Shown: piece by piece, positions 8,614 to 17,549 of the stretch
Layout of the letters: each line of letters starts with the position of its first letter
How positions within the stretch are numbered: position 1 is the stretch's first letter
Assembly: GCA_021199375.1 (NCBI GenBank)
Contig: JAJQIB010000030.1
Coordinates: forward strand, 1 to 64,000
DNA: 64,000 nt
Reading direction: 5' to 3'
Source of the DNA: Ruminococcus sp.
GTDB taxonomy: Bacteria > Bacillota > Clostridia > Oscillospirales > Ruminococcaceae
Translations under genes and position numbers: made by a program
The notes under the pieces: model-generated
What the model was told of the DNA's origin: nothing
The model's input: only the letters and a program-made list of their open reading frames with translations
Databases searched by the model: none

Positions 8614-8871
8614 TCAAAGTCCCTTACAGGTCTTTGCATAAACAATAAGTCCTGCGGGAATTGTTATAAGCTGTGAAACCGTAAAGCTTACATTTAGCGA
8701 AAAGCTTAGCGAAATTACATATAAATCAACTGAAATGTCGTTGATTCCAAGTGATTTTCCCCACGCAAGCCAGCTTATAAAGCTAGGTCCACCCTCACAA
8801 AGATAGGCTATAAATGCGCCCAACACAATTGATGCCAAAACGAAAAACAAAAATGCAAATGTCTTTTTCAT
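8614..8871 (-). CDS. DUF4321 family small membrane protein
   Basis: An 85-residue protein with two membrane segments (about 4-24 and 58-80) joined by an outside loop containing WLAWGKSLGINDISVDLYVISLSF, which matches what I recall of the DUF4321 family of Clostridia. Function is unknown. It directly follows the S1-domain gene (12 bp gap), so it is probably the last gene of the divIC-yabR transcript. The start at 8871 is the only sensible Met. It is followed by a 73-bp gap with no clear terminator. Confidence 0.75.
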   Translation of the reverse strand: MKKTFAFLFFVLASIVLGAFIAYLCEGGPSFISWLAWGKSLGINDISVDLYVISLSFSLNVSFTVSQLITIPAGLIVYAKTCKGL

Positions 8872-8883
8872 TTGATCCTGCCT

Positions 8884-9417
8884 TTATTTTCTTCTTGAGG
8901 AGCTTTTACGCTTGTTATCCATAACGTGCTTAAGGTCAGAAAAACGCTCCTCGCTTGTCGCTTTAAACTTAGCCATCATGTCCTCAAAATTTGCATCTCC
9001 TGAGGTTGCAACCGCCGCATCATATACGGGAGGCGGATTTTTTGCAAAATCCTGAGGCTGTGGTCTTTCACGGGGAGCTCTGTGCTGTGAGCCCTGTGAA
9101 CGATTTCTATCGCCGGATGAGCGATGCTGAGAGCCGTCACGTCTGCCGCGGTCATTTCTGCCGCCCTGCTTCTTTTCGGGAGCAGGCAAAGCCTTCTTTA
9201 TCGAGAGGCTGATTTTGCCGTTATCGCCAAGAGCTAGCACCTTTACCTTTACCTGTTGACCATCCTTTAGAAAATCCTCGATTTTGTTGACGTATGTATT
9301 GGCAACCTCAGAAATATGAACCATTCCTGTAGTTCCCTTTTCAAGCTCAACAAAAGCTCCAAATTTGGTGATTCCCGTTACTTTTCCTTCATAGATTTTT
9401 CCTACTTCAAGCTGCAT
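8884..9417 (-). CDS. yabR: S1 RNA-binding domain protein (YabR-like)
   Basis: A 177-residue protein with one S1 domain at residues 1-72 (VGKIYEGKVTGITKFGAFVEL, GMVHISEVA, GKISLSIKKA), then a low-complexity RNA-contact-like region rich in Arg, Gly and Gln (about 75-125) and a helical end with a basic tail. The frame opens 11 codons earlier, but the Met at 9417 starts the S1 fold directly and has AGGAG/AAGGT upstream. Order yabP-yabQ-divIC-yabR is conserved in endospore formers, which supports the name. General stress protein 13 is the nearest studied relative; the exact role is unknown. Confidence 0.85.
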   Translation of the reverse strand: MQLEVGKIYEGKVTGITKFGAFVELEKGTTGMVHISEVANTYVNKIEDFLKDGQQVKVKVLALGDNGKISLSIKKALPAPEKKQGGRNDRGRRDGSQHRSSGDRNRSQGSQHRAPRERPQPQDFAKNPPPVYDAAVATSGDANFEDMMAKFKATSEERFSDLKHVMDNKRKSSSRRK

Positions 9418-9503
9418 ATTACCTTTTTTCTCCTCATATTCCTGCCGCAAAAGCGACTAATCCGTACAGATGCTGTAAGTCATCTGTGCGTTTCCTCACT
9501 AAA

Positions 9504-9836
9504 TCAGTTTGTTTCCACCACGTAAAAGCGTCTTTCGTTCGGATAAGCATAGCCAAGCTTTTCGACCGCAATTCTTTCCATGTACTCATCTTCGTCCTCG
9601 CTTGCAAGCTGACGTGAATACTCGTCGTTTAACTGCTTCGCCTCGCTAATTTGCTCATTTATCGCACTTTTCTCCTGTTTTAGCTGCGAAATCTGCACCT
9701 GTTGAGAAATAATAGTGACGATCGAGTAAACCACAAGACAAAAACCGACAAACCACGCTAACGGTCTAAAGATGCTGCTTTCCTTCCTGCGCTTAACGGT
9801 GATTTTTCCGCCCTCGGAATCCTTTTTACTGCTCAA
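9504..9836 (-). CDS. divIC: Septum formation initiator, DivIC/FtsB-like
   Basis: A 110-residue bitopic division protein: basic cytoplasmic N terminus, one membrane helix (about 27-45), then a coiled coil (QQVQISQLKQEKSAINEQ onward) and a C-terminal region ending RRFYVVETN. This is the FtsB/DivIC layout; such proteins join FtsL and DivIB in the divisome. The start is a TTG at 9836 with AGGAG about 10 bases upstream; there is no alternative Met before the membrane helix. It lies between yabQ and yabR as in Bacillus. Confidence 0.88.
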   Translation of the reverse strand: MSSKKDSEGGKITVKRRKESSIFRPLAWFVGFCLVVYSIVTIISQQVQISQLKQEKSAINEQISEAKQLNDEYSRQLASEDEDEYMERIAVEKLGYAYPNERRFYVVETN

Positions 9837-9929
9837 GACCTTTCAACTCCTAAATTTTTACACAGCTCGCATCTATCTTTAAGACCCAGCCCGATGCGAA
9901 AAGAGCCAGATCCTTTCTATCATATATTA

Positions 9930-9958
9930 ATTATAGTCTTTTGTCGAAAAACTTTCAA
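9930..9958 (-). promoter_or_regulatory. Promoter for divIC-yabR
   Basis: Minus-strand TTGAAA (9953-9958), 17-bp spacer, TATAAT (9930-9935), located between yabQ and divIC. It suggests divIC-yabR are expressed separately from the sporulation genes yabP-yabQ. Confidence 0.75.
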
Positions 9959-9978
9959 GTGCTTTTTCGCACTTTTTT

Positions 9979-10392
9979 TCATTTTTCAAAATTTGGTTTA
10001 TTTTTCACAAACATTTTGCTCATAAGGCTTTTTATTTTGTATAATAGTGCAACGACCGGATAAGAAATAATCCTCGCTGCTGCACCGGTTATCCTTGTTA
10101 CTATAAAAACCAACAGCCTGCCGAGTGTATTACACCATATAACAGCAGCGGCAAGCATTCCAAATGCTAAATAGAAACGTACAGAGTCCGTCTGTGCAAG
10201 TGAAAGTACAAAGAATACCGCACAAAACATCAGCACATATAAAAAATCACATAGAAATATAACCACACGCCTATTAATCGTAAGCCGCACTATCTTAAAC
10301 AGATCATATATTATTCCCATGAAGACCCCTGCCGTAAGCGCCGCCTTTAGCACCTCAAGCTCAACCTGAGTGCCAAGCTCCATTCCTGTCAT
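9979..10392 (-). CDS. yabQ: Spore cortex biosynthesis protein YabQ
   Basis: A 137-residue membrane protein with about four membrane segments and a basic C terminus, matching YabQ (starts MTGMELGTQVELEVLKAAL, then GVFMGIIYDLFKIVR). YabQ is needed for cortex formation and sits in the outer forespore membrane in Bacillus. The start at 10392 overlaps the ribosome-site region formed by the end of yabP (AAGGTGA); a second Met three codons on is possible. Forms a translationally coupled pair with yabP. Confidence 0.85.
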   Translation of the reverse strand: MTGMELGTQVELEVLKAALTAGVFMGIIYDLFKIVRLTINRRVVIFLCDFLYVLMFCAVFFVLSLAQTDSVRFYLAFGMLAAAVIWCNTLGRLLVFIVTRITGAAARIISYPVVALLYKIKSLMSKMFVKNKPNFEK

Positions 10393-10396
10393 GCGC

Positions 10397-10690
10397 TCAC
10401 CTTAAAAGCCTTCCTATAATACTGCGCCGCTTTTTTGCGTCCTTATCCGAGTAGCAAATTGCACTTATATCTCCTTCAACACTAACGCTTCCGGTATCTA
10501 CGTTCATTTGATTGACATGAAGATTTTCTCCGTAAACCTGCATCTCACCACACTCTGTAAAAAGCCGTACGCTTCCCTCGTCAAAGCTATCAACATCTGT
10601 GACTCCCGTAACACTAAGCGTTTTACAATCGCACATTACTATCTCATGCTTGCCCTTAGGCTTTGAAATATCGTTTATACCAATGCTCAT
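10397..10690 (-). CDS. yabP: Sporulation protein YabP
   Basis: A 97-residue YabP family protein: the core HEIVMCDCKTLSVTGVTDVD followed by beta-rich sequence (GEMQVYGENLHVNQMN, VSVEGDISAICYS) fits the family of small beta-structured spore-coat-related proteins. The frame extends ten codons upstream, but the Met at 10690 has GAGGTGA just ahead. YabP and YabQ are paired in endospore formers. In Bacillus the pair is sigma-E dependent; I could not identify a sigma-E box here. Confidence 0.85.
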   Translation of the reverse strand: MSIGINDISKPKGKHEIVMCDCKTLSVTGVTDVDSFDEGSVRLFTECGEMQVYGENLHVNQMNVDTGSVSVEGDISAICYSDKDAKKRRSIIGRLLR

Positions 10691-10739
10691 GGCTATCACC
10701 TCATGCAAATTTATATGCATAAGGATGAGCTATTATGAC

Positions 10740-11123
10740 TTAATCCTTCTTATTGTGCTTAAGTCTTAGATGCTCCTTTAGCTTTGAAAAGGACTCTGCG
10801 CTTATTGCATGCTCAATTCTGCAAGCGTCTTGCGCGGCGGTTTTTTCATCTACGCCTATGTCTACCAGCCAGTCGGTAAGCACACGATGACGCTCATAGA
10901 TGGTTTCCGCTACGTTCCTTCCCTCATCGGTAAAGGTGATATATCCGCCATCATCAATGTTAATAAAGCCGCCTTCTTTTAGTATGCTCATTGCACGACT
11001 CACACTTGGCTTTGACAGATCCATTTCATGCACAATATCGATAGAGCGAACATCTACGCCCCGATTTTGTAGAATCAAAATGGTTTCTAAATAATTTTCG
11101 CCCGACTCATATATTTTTTTCAA
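10740..11123 (-). CDS. DtxR/MntR-family metal-dependent repressor
   Basis: A 127-residue regulator with winged helix (about 5-65; MDLSKPSVSRAMSILKEGG recognition region) and a dimerisation/metal domain with RIEHAIS. The residue before is ACRIEH, i.e. Cys at the DtxR-type metal position where MntR has Glu, hinting at an iron-type sensor. The start is a TTG at 11123 with AAGGAG at 11134-11139. No transporter gene adjoins it in this window. The gene is preceded by structured repeat copy A, whose outer end provides its probable promoter. Confidence 0.88.
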   Translation of the reverse strand: MKKIYESGENYLETILILQNRGVDVRSIDIVHEMDLSKPSVSRAMSILKEGGFINIDDGGYITFTDEGRNVAETIYERHRVLTDWLVDIGVDEKTAAQDACRIEHAISAESFSKLKEHLRLKHNKKD

Positions 11124-11186
11124 AGGTGTGATGCTCCTTTCGTGGTTAATACTCTAAAATCCAATCATGCTCCTTAGCTTTGATTA

Positions 11187-11417
11187 TTTAAAGCGGAGCG
11201 AAGCGAGATATGCTTGTTGTACGAACTTGTTCGTACCAAGCTCAGTGAGCTGACCGCCGCCTTAGCTTGCGCACGTCCGCCTTAGCTTACGCACGGCTGC
11301 AATAAATGCAAGGAGCCGCCAGGCTCCGCCGGGTTTCAGTAGGAATTAGTTTTTGCTCCCACTGAAACCCGGGATAGACCACCGCCTATGAGGCGGGGAC
11401 ATCATGTGTTTATTATA
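11187..11417 (+). repeat. Structured dispersed repeat, copy A
   Basis: Full copy, drawn in the orientation TTTAAAGCGGAGCGAAG ... GGGGACATCATnnnTTTATTATA. Hairpins seen: GTACGAAC/GTTCGTAC (11219-11236); AGCTC/GAGCT; GGAGCC/GGCTCC; CCGGGTTTCAGT/ACTGAAACCCGG (11329-11340 with 11361-11372); CCGCCT/AGGCGG near the right end. A 20-base unit is duplicated in tandem (11257-11276 and 11277-11296), found only in this copy. It fills the gap between the GH94 terminator and the DtxR-type gene; read on the minus strand it would be the 5' leader of that gene. Confidence 0.9.
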
Positions 11418-11440
11418 CCACAATTTTCGGAGTTAGTCAA
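11412..11440 (-). promoter_or_regulatory. Promoter at the outer edge of repeat copy A
   Basis: Minus-strand TTGACT (11435-11440), 17-bp spacer, TATAAT (11412-11417). The -10 is the last six bases of the repeat and the -35 lies in unique flanking sequence. Transcription would run through the repeat into the DtxR-type gene, giving a leader of about 280 bases. Confidence 0.75.
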
Positions 11441-11499
11441 GTAATAAAGTTTGCAATTTTATAGCTATACTTAGATATGGATTTTAGCACCTTAAATAC

Positions 11500-11537
11500 A
11501 AAAATGCACCGTACCACAATAATACGGTGCATTAAAT
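11500..11537 (-). terminator. Terminator of the GH94 transcript
   Basis: Perfect 10-bp stem ATGCACCGTA/TACGGTGCAT with a T run on the minus strand (ATTTTTG), 18 bp after the GH94 stop codon. Confidence 0.88.
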
Positions 11538-11554
11538 TTTAATTGTCAGCTTTA

Positions 11555-14008
11555 TCAGCCCATTACAACCTCAACCTTAACAGTTTCGCCTGCCTTAGCT
11601 GCTTTGATTACGTTGCCTTCAATTGCGCTTCCGTTTACCTTAACGCTCTTGATTCCCTTGCATACGTGGTCAGGATTTGCAACAGAAATTTCATAGGATG
11701 CTCCTCTGAACTTTCTTGTAGCCTTAAAGCCATCCCATTCATGAGGGATTGACGGGTCAATCTTGAGTCCACCGAAATCAGGAATGATTCCCAAAATGTA
11801 CTGCGATACAGCTACAAAATTCCATGCCGCTGTGCCCGTTAGCCAGCTATTCTTAGCCTCGCCGTGACGCTTAGCATCCTTACCTGCGATCATCTGAGCG
11901 TAAACATAAGGCTCGGTTCTGTGAAGATCCGAAATATCCTCAAGATATGCAGGCGCAATCTTTGAGTAGTACTCAAAAGCTCTGTCGCCATTTCCAATTG
12001 CAGCCTCAGCACAGATAATCCATGCGTTGTTATGACAGAAGATGCCCGCGTTCTCCTTGTAGCCAGCAGGATAGGTGGAAATTTCGCCGTATTCCTTATA
12101 GTATCTTGTAAATGCAGGATTGTTAAGCACAAGTCCGTACTTAGAATTCAGATACTTATTTACCGAATCCATAGTGAGCTTGTCTTTTCCGTCCTCTTTT
12201 CCGAGTCCTGCCATTACTGCGAAGCCCTGGGGCTCGATAAAGATCTTGCCCTCCTCGCACTCGTGTGAACCGACCTTCTTGCCGAAGTCATCATATGCTC
12301 TTAGGAACCACTCGCCATCAAAGCCGTATTCCATTGTGTTTGCGTTCATCTTGTCGATTTCAGCCTGTGCATTCGCCGCCTCATCGTCAAGTCCCTTGTA
12401 CTTGCAAAGTGCCACATACTCAGGTCCGATGAAAGCCATCATAGCCGCTACCATTACAGATTCCGCTGTGCGGCTAAACTTATCATCGCCATACTTAGGT
12501 GATGTGTATGTCTGGAAGCTCTCGCCCGGTGTGTCCGAATGGCAGCTAAGATTCAGACAGTCATTCCAGTCGGCACGCATTGCAAGCGGAAGTCCATGAG
12601 GACCTACGTTTTCGGTTACATGATAGAAGCTCTGCTTTAGGTGGTGCATCATCGTCTGTGCCTGTGCAGGATCGTTATCATAGGGAACCATCTCATCTAA
12701 AATCGAGTAGTCACCCGTTTCCTTTATGTATTGTGCAGTAGAAAGAATCATCCATAGTGGATCGTCGGAGAAATCGCCTCCGATTTCGTTGTTGCCCTTT
12801 TTAGTAAGAGGCTGATACTGGTGATAGCAGCCGCCATCAGGAAGCTGTGTTGCGGCAAGGTCAAGTATACGCTCTCTCGCTCTTTCGGGAATCTGGTGAA
12901 CAAAGCCCAAAAGATCTTGGTTAGAATCTCTAAAGCCCATGCCTCTTCCAATACCGCTCTCAAAATATGAAGCAGAGCGCGACATATTAAATGTAACCAT
13001 GCACTGATACTGATTCCAGATGTTTACCATACGGTTAAGCTTATCATCAGAGGTTTCAACTGTATACTGTGAAAGCAGGCTGTTCCAATACGCCTTAAGC
13101 TCAGCCAAAGCCTTGTCAGCCTTTTGGGGAGTTCCCATCTGCTCGATCATCTCATAAGCCTTAGACTTATTCATGCTTCCATCTGCGTTAAACTTCTTAT
13201 CCTCGTCATTTTCAACATAGCCGAGTATAAATACAAGCTCCTTTGATTCGCCCGGATGAAGCTTGATATTAAGGCAATGTGATGCAATCGGGCTCCAGCC
13301 ATCAGCTACCGAGTTCGAAGGCTCACCTGCAGCTACTGTCTGAGGATTTTCAAAGCCGTTGTATAGTCCCATGAATGCCTCACGATCGGTATCAAATCCG
13401 GCAAGCTTTTCGTTTACGGTGTAGAATGCAAAGTGATTACGGCGCTCCTTATACTCTGTCTTGTGGAAGATTGTCGAGCCCTCAATTTCAACCTCACCGG
13501 TATTAAAGTTTCTCTGGAAGTTGGTGGAGTCATCCTGCGCATTCCAAAGACACCATTCGATAAATGAAAACAGCTTAAATTTCTTGGTCTCTTCGGATGT
13601 ATTTGTCAGAACAACCTTTTGAACCTCTCCGTTAAAGTCCTGGGGTACGAAGAAGGTAACCTCTGCCTCAATACCTGCGTTTGCGCCCTTAATAATCGTA
13701 TAGCCCATACCATGACGACAGGTATAGCTGTCAAGATCTGTTTTAACAGGCGACCAGCCAGGCGACCAAATATGTCCGCCATCATTGATATAGAAGTATC
13801 TTCCACCCATATCTACGGGGACATTGTTGTAGCGGTATCTTGTAATGCGGCGCAGTCTTGCGTCCTTGTAAAAATGGTATCCGCCCGCCGTATTCGAGAT
13901 AAGCGAGAAGAAGTCCTGTGTTCCGAGGTAATTAATCCACGGATAGGGGGTCTTGGGGTTAGTAATGACGTATTCTTTATTAGCGTCATCAAAGTAACCG
14001 AACTTCAT
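11555..14008 (-). CDS. Cellobiose phosphorylase, GH94
   Basis: A cytosolic 817-residue GH94 enzyme that splits cellobiose with phosphate into glucose 1-phosphate and glucose, saving ATP. The N-terminal beta domain begins [18 protein letters not shown]; the (alpha/alpha)6 catalytic domain carries the DWND motif around residue 480 that holds the catalytic Asp, and [12 protein letters not shown] as in characterised cellobiose phosphorylases. A GTG four codons upstream abuts the ribosome site (AAAGGTGG), so the ATG at 14008 is the start. It lies 56 bp downstream of a mutarotase gene in one operon, which would interconvert glucose anomers for it. Confidence 0.95.
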   Translation of the reverse strand: MKFGYFDDANKEYVITNPKTPYPWINYLGTQDFFSLISNTAGGYHFYKDARLRRITRYRYNNVPVDMGGRYFYINDGGHIWSPGWSPVKTDLDSYTCRHGMGYTIIKGANAGIEAEVTFFVPQDFNGEVQKVVLTNTSEETKKFKLFSFIEWCLWNAQDDSTNFQRNFNTGEVEIEGSTIFHKTEYKERRNHFAFYTVNEKLAGFDTDREAFMGLYNGFENPQTVAAGEPSNSVADGWSPIASHCLNIKLHPGESKELVFILGYVENDEDKKFNADGSMNKSKAYEMIEQMGTPQKADKALAELKAYWNSLLSQYTVETSDDKLNRMVNIWNQYQCMVTFNMSRSASYFESGIGRGMGFRDSNQDLLGFVHQIPERARERILDLAATQLPDGGCYHQYQPLTKKGNNEIGGDFSDDPLWMILSTAQYIKETGDYSILDEMVPYDNDPAQAQTMMHHLKQSFYHVTENVGPHGLPLAMRADWNDCLNLSCHSDTPGESFQTYTSPKYGDDKFSRTAESVMVAAMMAFIGPEYVALCKYKGLDDEAANAQAEIDKMNANTMEYGFDGEWFLRAYDDFGKKVGSHECEEGKIFIEPQGFAVMAGLGKEDGKDKLTMDSVNKYLNSKYGLVLNNPAFTRYYKEYGEISTYPAGYKENAGIFCHNNAWIICAEAAIGNGDRAFEYYSKIAPAYLEDISDLHRTEPYVYAQMIAGKDAKRHGEAKNSWLTGTAAWNFVAVSQYILGIIPDFGGLKIDPSIPHEWDGFKATRKFRGASYEISVANPDHVCKGIKSVKVNGSAIEGNVIKAAKAGETVKVEVVMG

Positions 14009-14064
14009 GTAAAAATCCACCTTTCAGCTTGTATTTATCTATTAATTTTTCAATTAATTTTCTC

Positions 14065-15072
14065 TTAAATTGTAAAGAATCTCTGCCAGCACTCATAGCT
14101 TTCGCCCTTTTTAAGCTCGCTGTAGCCTGTTACCTCAGGCTTTAGCTTTAGATTTGCGCAGTTTATCATCGCCGTCATCGGCTCGGGGCAAAAATATCCG
14201 TTATAGCCCTTGTCATTCCACATATTCCAAAACCTATATTCCCTTGAGACCTCGTTACAAAGCCTGTGTCCGCTTTCCTTGTCGGTTATTATTGCTCCGT
14301 AAAACGGTTCCCCATCAAGAATGTTGTCGCATGCGGTATACATATCGTTCGAAATCATGTGTAGAGTTGGGCGCATTATTCCGTTTTTATATCTTAGATC
14401 CTTTGTATCTAGCGGCAAAAGCCTTTCTGTCGGAAGGCATCTCTTATCAAGCTCGCATCTTTCAACTATCGGCACGCTTAATCTTAGTCCTGACTGCTTA
14501 GCGCCCTTTTTAAACGGTGCATTTATACAGGTATGTGTACAAATTGACACAGGCAAACGCTTATCGCTTAGATTTTCTAATGTAACTATGTGCTTGAGTC
14601 CATCGCTTGACAGCTCAAATGTATATGTAATCTTAAAATCTATCGGGAAAAACCTATACATTTCGTCATTTTCATTATGTGTATAGGACGTTACAAGCGT
14701 AGCCTTATTATCATCCGCAGCTACACTCTCGATTTTATGAGCACGCTTGTGCACCCAGCCATGAAGATGATTTTTTAGCTTCACCTCATTTACCGGAAGA
14801 TGATACTCGCCATCCGAGGTTTTTAGCAAGCCTCCATCAAAACGATTGGGAAGATACAGTGTAGGAAGTCCCCAAATTTCTCTCGCCTTGTCAATATCCT
14901 TCGCTGTGCATTCATCCTTGTAGCGAAAAATCTCCATGTCTAGCTCGTTATCCCTCATTCTCCATACTGAAGATCCATACTCAGGTGAGATAACAGCCGT
15001 GTATTTAGAGGCATCAAGCCTTACGCATTTGACACCCTTCATATCATAATTATCTGTAGCTTTTATATTCAT
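14065..15072 (-). CDS. Aldose 1-epimerase (mutarotase) family protein
   Basis: A 335-residue galactose-mutarotase fold protein. NHLHGWVHKRAHKI (around 100-113) and ICTHTCINAPF (about 178) hold the conserved His residues, and CPEPMTAMINCANLKLKP near the C terminus the catalytic Glu. It would equilibrate sugar anomers. It is the first gene of the pair with cellobiose phosphorylase, so a role in supplying or removing anomers of glucose or cellobiose is likely, but substrate specificity is inferred only. The start at 15072 is the ATG preceded by GGGAGAGGG. Its upstream DNA is decayed repeat copy F with a promoter at the outer edge. Confidence 0.85.
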   Translation of the reverse strand: MNIKATDNYDMKGVKCVRLDASKYTAVISPEYGSSVWRMRDNELDMEIFRYKDECTAKDIDKAREIWGLPTLYLPNRFDGGLLKTSDGEYHLPVNEVKLKNHLHGWVHKRAHKIESVAADDNKATLVTSYTHNENDEMYRFFPIDFKITYTFELSSDGLKHIVTLENLSDKRLPVSICTHTCINAPFKKGAKQSGLRLSVPIVERCELDKRCLPTERLLPLDTKDLRYKNGIMRPTLHMISNDMYTACDNILDGEPFYGAIITDKESGHRLCNEVSREYRFWNMWNDKGYNGYFCPEPMTAMINCANLKLKPEVTGYSELKKGESYECWQRFFTI

Positions 15073-15132
15073 AATCCCTCTCCCGATTGCTATTTTTTAA
15101 AAAATTCCTAGCAGCTACACGTTCTTTTGTCA

Positions 15133-15243
15133 TTAAAGGTGAAGCAAAGCAAGATATACCTGCATAGACCTGTAGCCACAGCTTTAAATAAATTCGAGAC
15201 GAACCACCGCCTTAAAGGCAGGAAGCATCGTACATTCATTATA
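15133..15243 (+). repeat. Structured dispersed repeat, decayed copy F
   Basis: Shortened copy: left part TTAAAGGTGAAGCAAAGCAAG resembles the TTTAAAGCGGAGCAAAGCGAG of intact copies, and the right part keeps ACCGCCTTAAAGGCAGG then ATCGTACATTCATTATA. The middle hairpins are deleted. It lies directly upstream of the mutarotase gene. Confidence 0.65.
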
Positions 15244-15266
15244 ACATATTTGATGTAAAATATCAA
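15238..15266 (-). promoter_or_regulatory. Promoter at the outer edge of repeat copy F
   Basis: Minus-strand TTGATA (15261-15266), 17-bp spacer, TATAAT (15238-15243), the -10 being the end of the repeat. Drives the mutarotase-GH94 operon. Confidence 0.75.
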
Positions 15267-15310
15267 GAGGTTTTCCGGTCAATTTGAAAATAAATTTTCC
15301 TGAAAATGCT

Positions 15311-16183
15311 TTACTCGCTCTTTGCAAAATCTCCTAGATATCCTTCATCAAGCTCATCAAAGTCTATAGGATCGTTATCAAGCGTATTTTTTGCACTCGA
15401 AAAATCACCCTTGTATCCGTCATCAAGCTCGTCTAGGCTTACTCTTTCCTCATCAAGCTTATCTCTGCTGCTTAAATCGCCCTTGTATTCAGAGCTTGGC
15501 TCCTCAAATGCATCATGTCTTCTCAGCCTATGCTTGTTTTCAATGTCACCGCTATACGCTTCATCCGGCTCCTCGAACGTTTCATGTGTTATTACAATGC
15601 TGCGCTTGGGCAGAGTGCTTAACAGCTCATCAGATTTTTCCTTGGTGTAGGCTTCGCCCCTTGGCTGAATATCACTTTGCTCGTGCAAAAGCCTTTGACA
15701 GTACTCGTCATTATGCCTCTCAGCCTCTTGACGATCCGAAAATGGGAACTCTGGAAGGTTTCGCATGAAGCTTTGTTCGTCATTTAATCGCTTCTCAAAA
15801 TATGCTGCCACTGCAAGATAACAAAGCATACATAGTCCGGCTATCGGCAAATCTCCCGAAAACAACAGATAAAGCAGGTCGTATGCAAGGAATATGAGAA
15901 GCATCGCCTTATGTAATTCGCATGAATCTGTGACAAGCACCACTCCGCCTATTGCAAAAAGAACGAATCCTATAGCATCAGGGATCACGCTAATTACAGA
16001 TGTGTCACTTCCCATCATAACGGAAAACGTGCCCACCCATCCGGCAAATCCATATATCAAAAGTGATGGAAGCAATAGAAAAATCGGTATACCTGCAAGT
16101 AATTTCTTTCTGCGTTCAAGCTGCTTAAAATGATGACGCAGCTGTGCGTTTGACATATTTGTATGGTCGGTATAAATATTCAT
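15311..16183 (-). CDS. Four-helix membrane protein with acidic YxGD tandem-repeat tail
   Basis: A 290-residue protein with no family I can name. A basic N terminus (QLRHHFKQLERRKK) leads into four predicted membrane segments (about 33-53, 65-87, 93-110, 112-129). The cytoplasmic second half ends in four repeats with a consensus of (F/L)(D/E)E(P/L)xxxYxGD: FEEPDEAYSGD, FEEPSSEYKGD, LDELDDGYKGD and FDELDEGYLGD, spaced about 24 residues. Such repeats look like a docking or phosphorylation tail. AAAGGA precedes the ATG. It follows the ClC gene by 11 bp on the same strand, so the two are probably co-transcribed. Confidence 0.7.
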   Translation of the reverse strand: MNIYTDHTNMSNAQLRHHFKQLERRKKLLAGIPIFLLLPSLLIYGFAGWVGTFSVMMGSDTSVISVIPDAIGFVLFAIGGVVLVTDSCELHKAMLLIFLAYDLLYLLFSGDLPIAGLCMLCYLAVAAYFEKRLNDEQSFMRNLPEFPFSDRQEAERHNDEYCQRLLHEQSDIQPRGEAYTKEKSDELLSTLPKRSIVITHETFEEPDEAYSGDIENKHRLRRHDAFEEPSSEYKGDLSSRDKLDEERVSLDELDDGYKGDFSSAKNTLDNDPIDFDELDEGYLGDFAKSE

Positions 16184-16194
16184 TGCACTTTCCT

Positions 16195-17472
16195 TTATTT
16201 TGTCCTTCTGTTTATGTAGCGTGTATGAAGCTTTGAATATACTATCTTTTGGCTCGAATAAAGTCCATAGCTGCCCGACAGCATATAGCTTATACAGCAG
16301 GCTGCCGCAAATAGCAGGAGTCCTTCGCTTCCGAAAATCTCAATACTTAAAAATATCGCCGCCGTTGGGCAATTGACCACTGCGCAAAACATAGCTGCAA
16401 TTCCAACTGCTGCGCCAAAGTGAGGATCTAAGCCTATAAGAGGTGAAACGGTGCATCCGAGCGTTGCTCCGATAAACATTGTCGGTACAATCTCGCCGCC
16501 CTTAAAGCCTGCTCCTATTGTTATTGCCGTAAAGACTATCTTAAGCAAAAATGCACACGGATGAGCCTCGCCCTCATAAATTGCGCGCTCAATTACATCA
16601 GTGCCTGCACCGTTATAGTCACCTGAGCTGAAGATTACGCTCAGCACAAGGATGAGCAATCCGCCAACTGCCGCTCTTAAATACTTGCCCTCAATTAGCG
16701 TTTCAAGCCATCGTCTTACCGATTTCATGGTGACACAAAACAAAATGCTTATCACTGCGCAAGCTGCTGCAAGCACAGCTATCTTTATAAGCGTTAGCAG
16801 ATCCGTATCAGGAACATATTGCTTAACGTCAAAGCGCGTAGGCTCCGCCTTCATCAAAAGTGATACACCATAGGCTACAAGCGCAGATGTAAGACAGGGC
16901 ACCAAAGCCGCATAATAAAGTACGCCGACGCTTATAACCTCAAGTGCAAAAAAACAGGCGGTTAACGGCGTGCCAAAAAGAGATGCAAATACCGCACTCA
17001 TGCCACACATTACCGCTAGTCCTATATCCTCCTTTTTAATTTTAAACAGCTCACCGATTTCATTTCCTATACTGCCGCCGAGCTGCAAGGCTGCGCCCTC
17101 ACGTCCTGCCGAGCCACCTACAAGATGAGTAACTACAGTTGATATAAATATAAGCGGAGCCATTCTTAACGGCACATGCTTTTTTGTACGCACTGAGCTT
17201 ATAATCAGATTTGTACCGCCATCATCCTCCATGCCAAGAAGGTGGTAAAGCCAAACGATAAAAACGCCGGCTAGCGGCAGCAAAAGTATTACAATCCTAT
17301 GATCCTCACGAAATTGAGTTGCTGCATTTACCGACATATGAAAAAGCGAGCCTATAACGCCTCCGACAAGTCCCGTAAGTATTGCCAAAAGCGTCATCTT
17401 AAAAAACGTTAGGGTATATTTTTCCGCAGACTCGGTTTCCGTCTTTAGCCTGCGGCGAAGTCTTCTAAACAT
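16195..17472 (-). CDS. ClC-family anion channel/antiporter, possibly CLC-F type
   Basis: A 425-residue ClC protein with the family selectivity motifs: GGSAGREGAALQLGGSIG (about 117-134, holding the gating Glu), FGTPLTACFFALEV, and GAGFKGGEIVPTMFIG. The first motif reads DDGGTNLIISS instead of GSGIP, and VPLRMAPL follows; this resembles the fluoride-transporting CLC-F branch as I remember it, where the Cl-binding Ser is missing. Fluoride export is therefore a reasonable alternative to chloride transport, but no fluoride riboswitch was seen upstream. Start at 17472 chosen as the only Met before the basic N terminus. Confidence 0.85.
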   Translation of the reverse strand: MFRRLRRRLKTETESAEKYTLTFFKMTLLAILTGLVGGVIGSLFHMSVNAATQFREDHRIVILLLPLAGVFIVWLYHLLGMEDDGGTNLIISSVRTKKHVPLRMAPLIFISTVVTHLVGGSAGREGAALQLGGSIGNEIGELFKIKKEDIGLAVMCGMSAVFASLFGTPLTACFFALEVISVGVLYYAALVPCLTSALVAYGVSLLMKAEPTRFDVKQYVPDTDLLTLIKIAVLAAACAVISILFCVTMKSVRRWLETLIEGKYLRAAVGGLLILVLSVIFSSGDYNGAGTDVIERAIYEGEAHPCAFLLKIVFTAITIGAGFKGGEIVPTMFIGATLGCTVSPLIGLDPHFGAAVGIAAMFCAVVNCPTAAIFLSIEIFGSEGLLLFAAACCISYMLSGSYGLYSSQKIVYSKLHTRYINRRTK

Positions 17473-17493
17473 AAGCTCACCTGCCCATCACGC

Positions 17494-17541
17494 AAAAAGG
17501 CGGACGCCAAAAAAAGAACATACGCTCTCAGACTCCGCCTT
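17494..17541 (-). terminator. Probable terminator between ridA and the ClC gene
   Basis: Arms AGGCGGA/TCCGCCT (17498-17504 and 17534-17540) separated by 29 bases, followed on the minus strand by TTTTTG. The loop is long, so strength is uncertain. Confidence 0.55.
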
Positions 17542-17549
17542 ATTACTAA

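Noticed and set aside
17473..17549. Fluoride riboswitch upstream of the ClC gene
   Set aside because: The gap holds a GGCGGA/TCCGCC hairpin with T run, but not the conserved fluoride riboswitch pseudoknot sequence I would expect.
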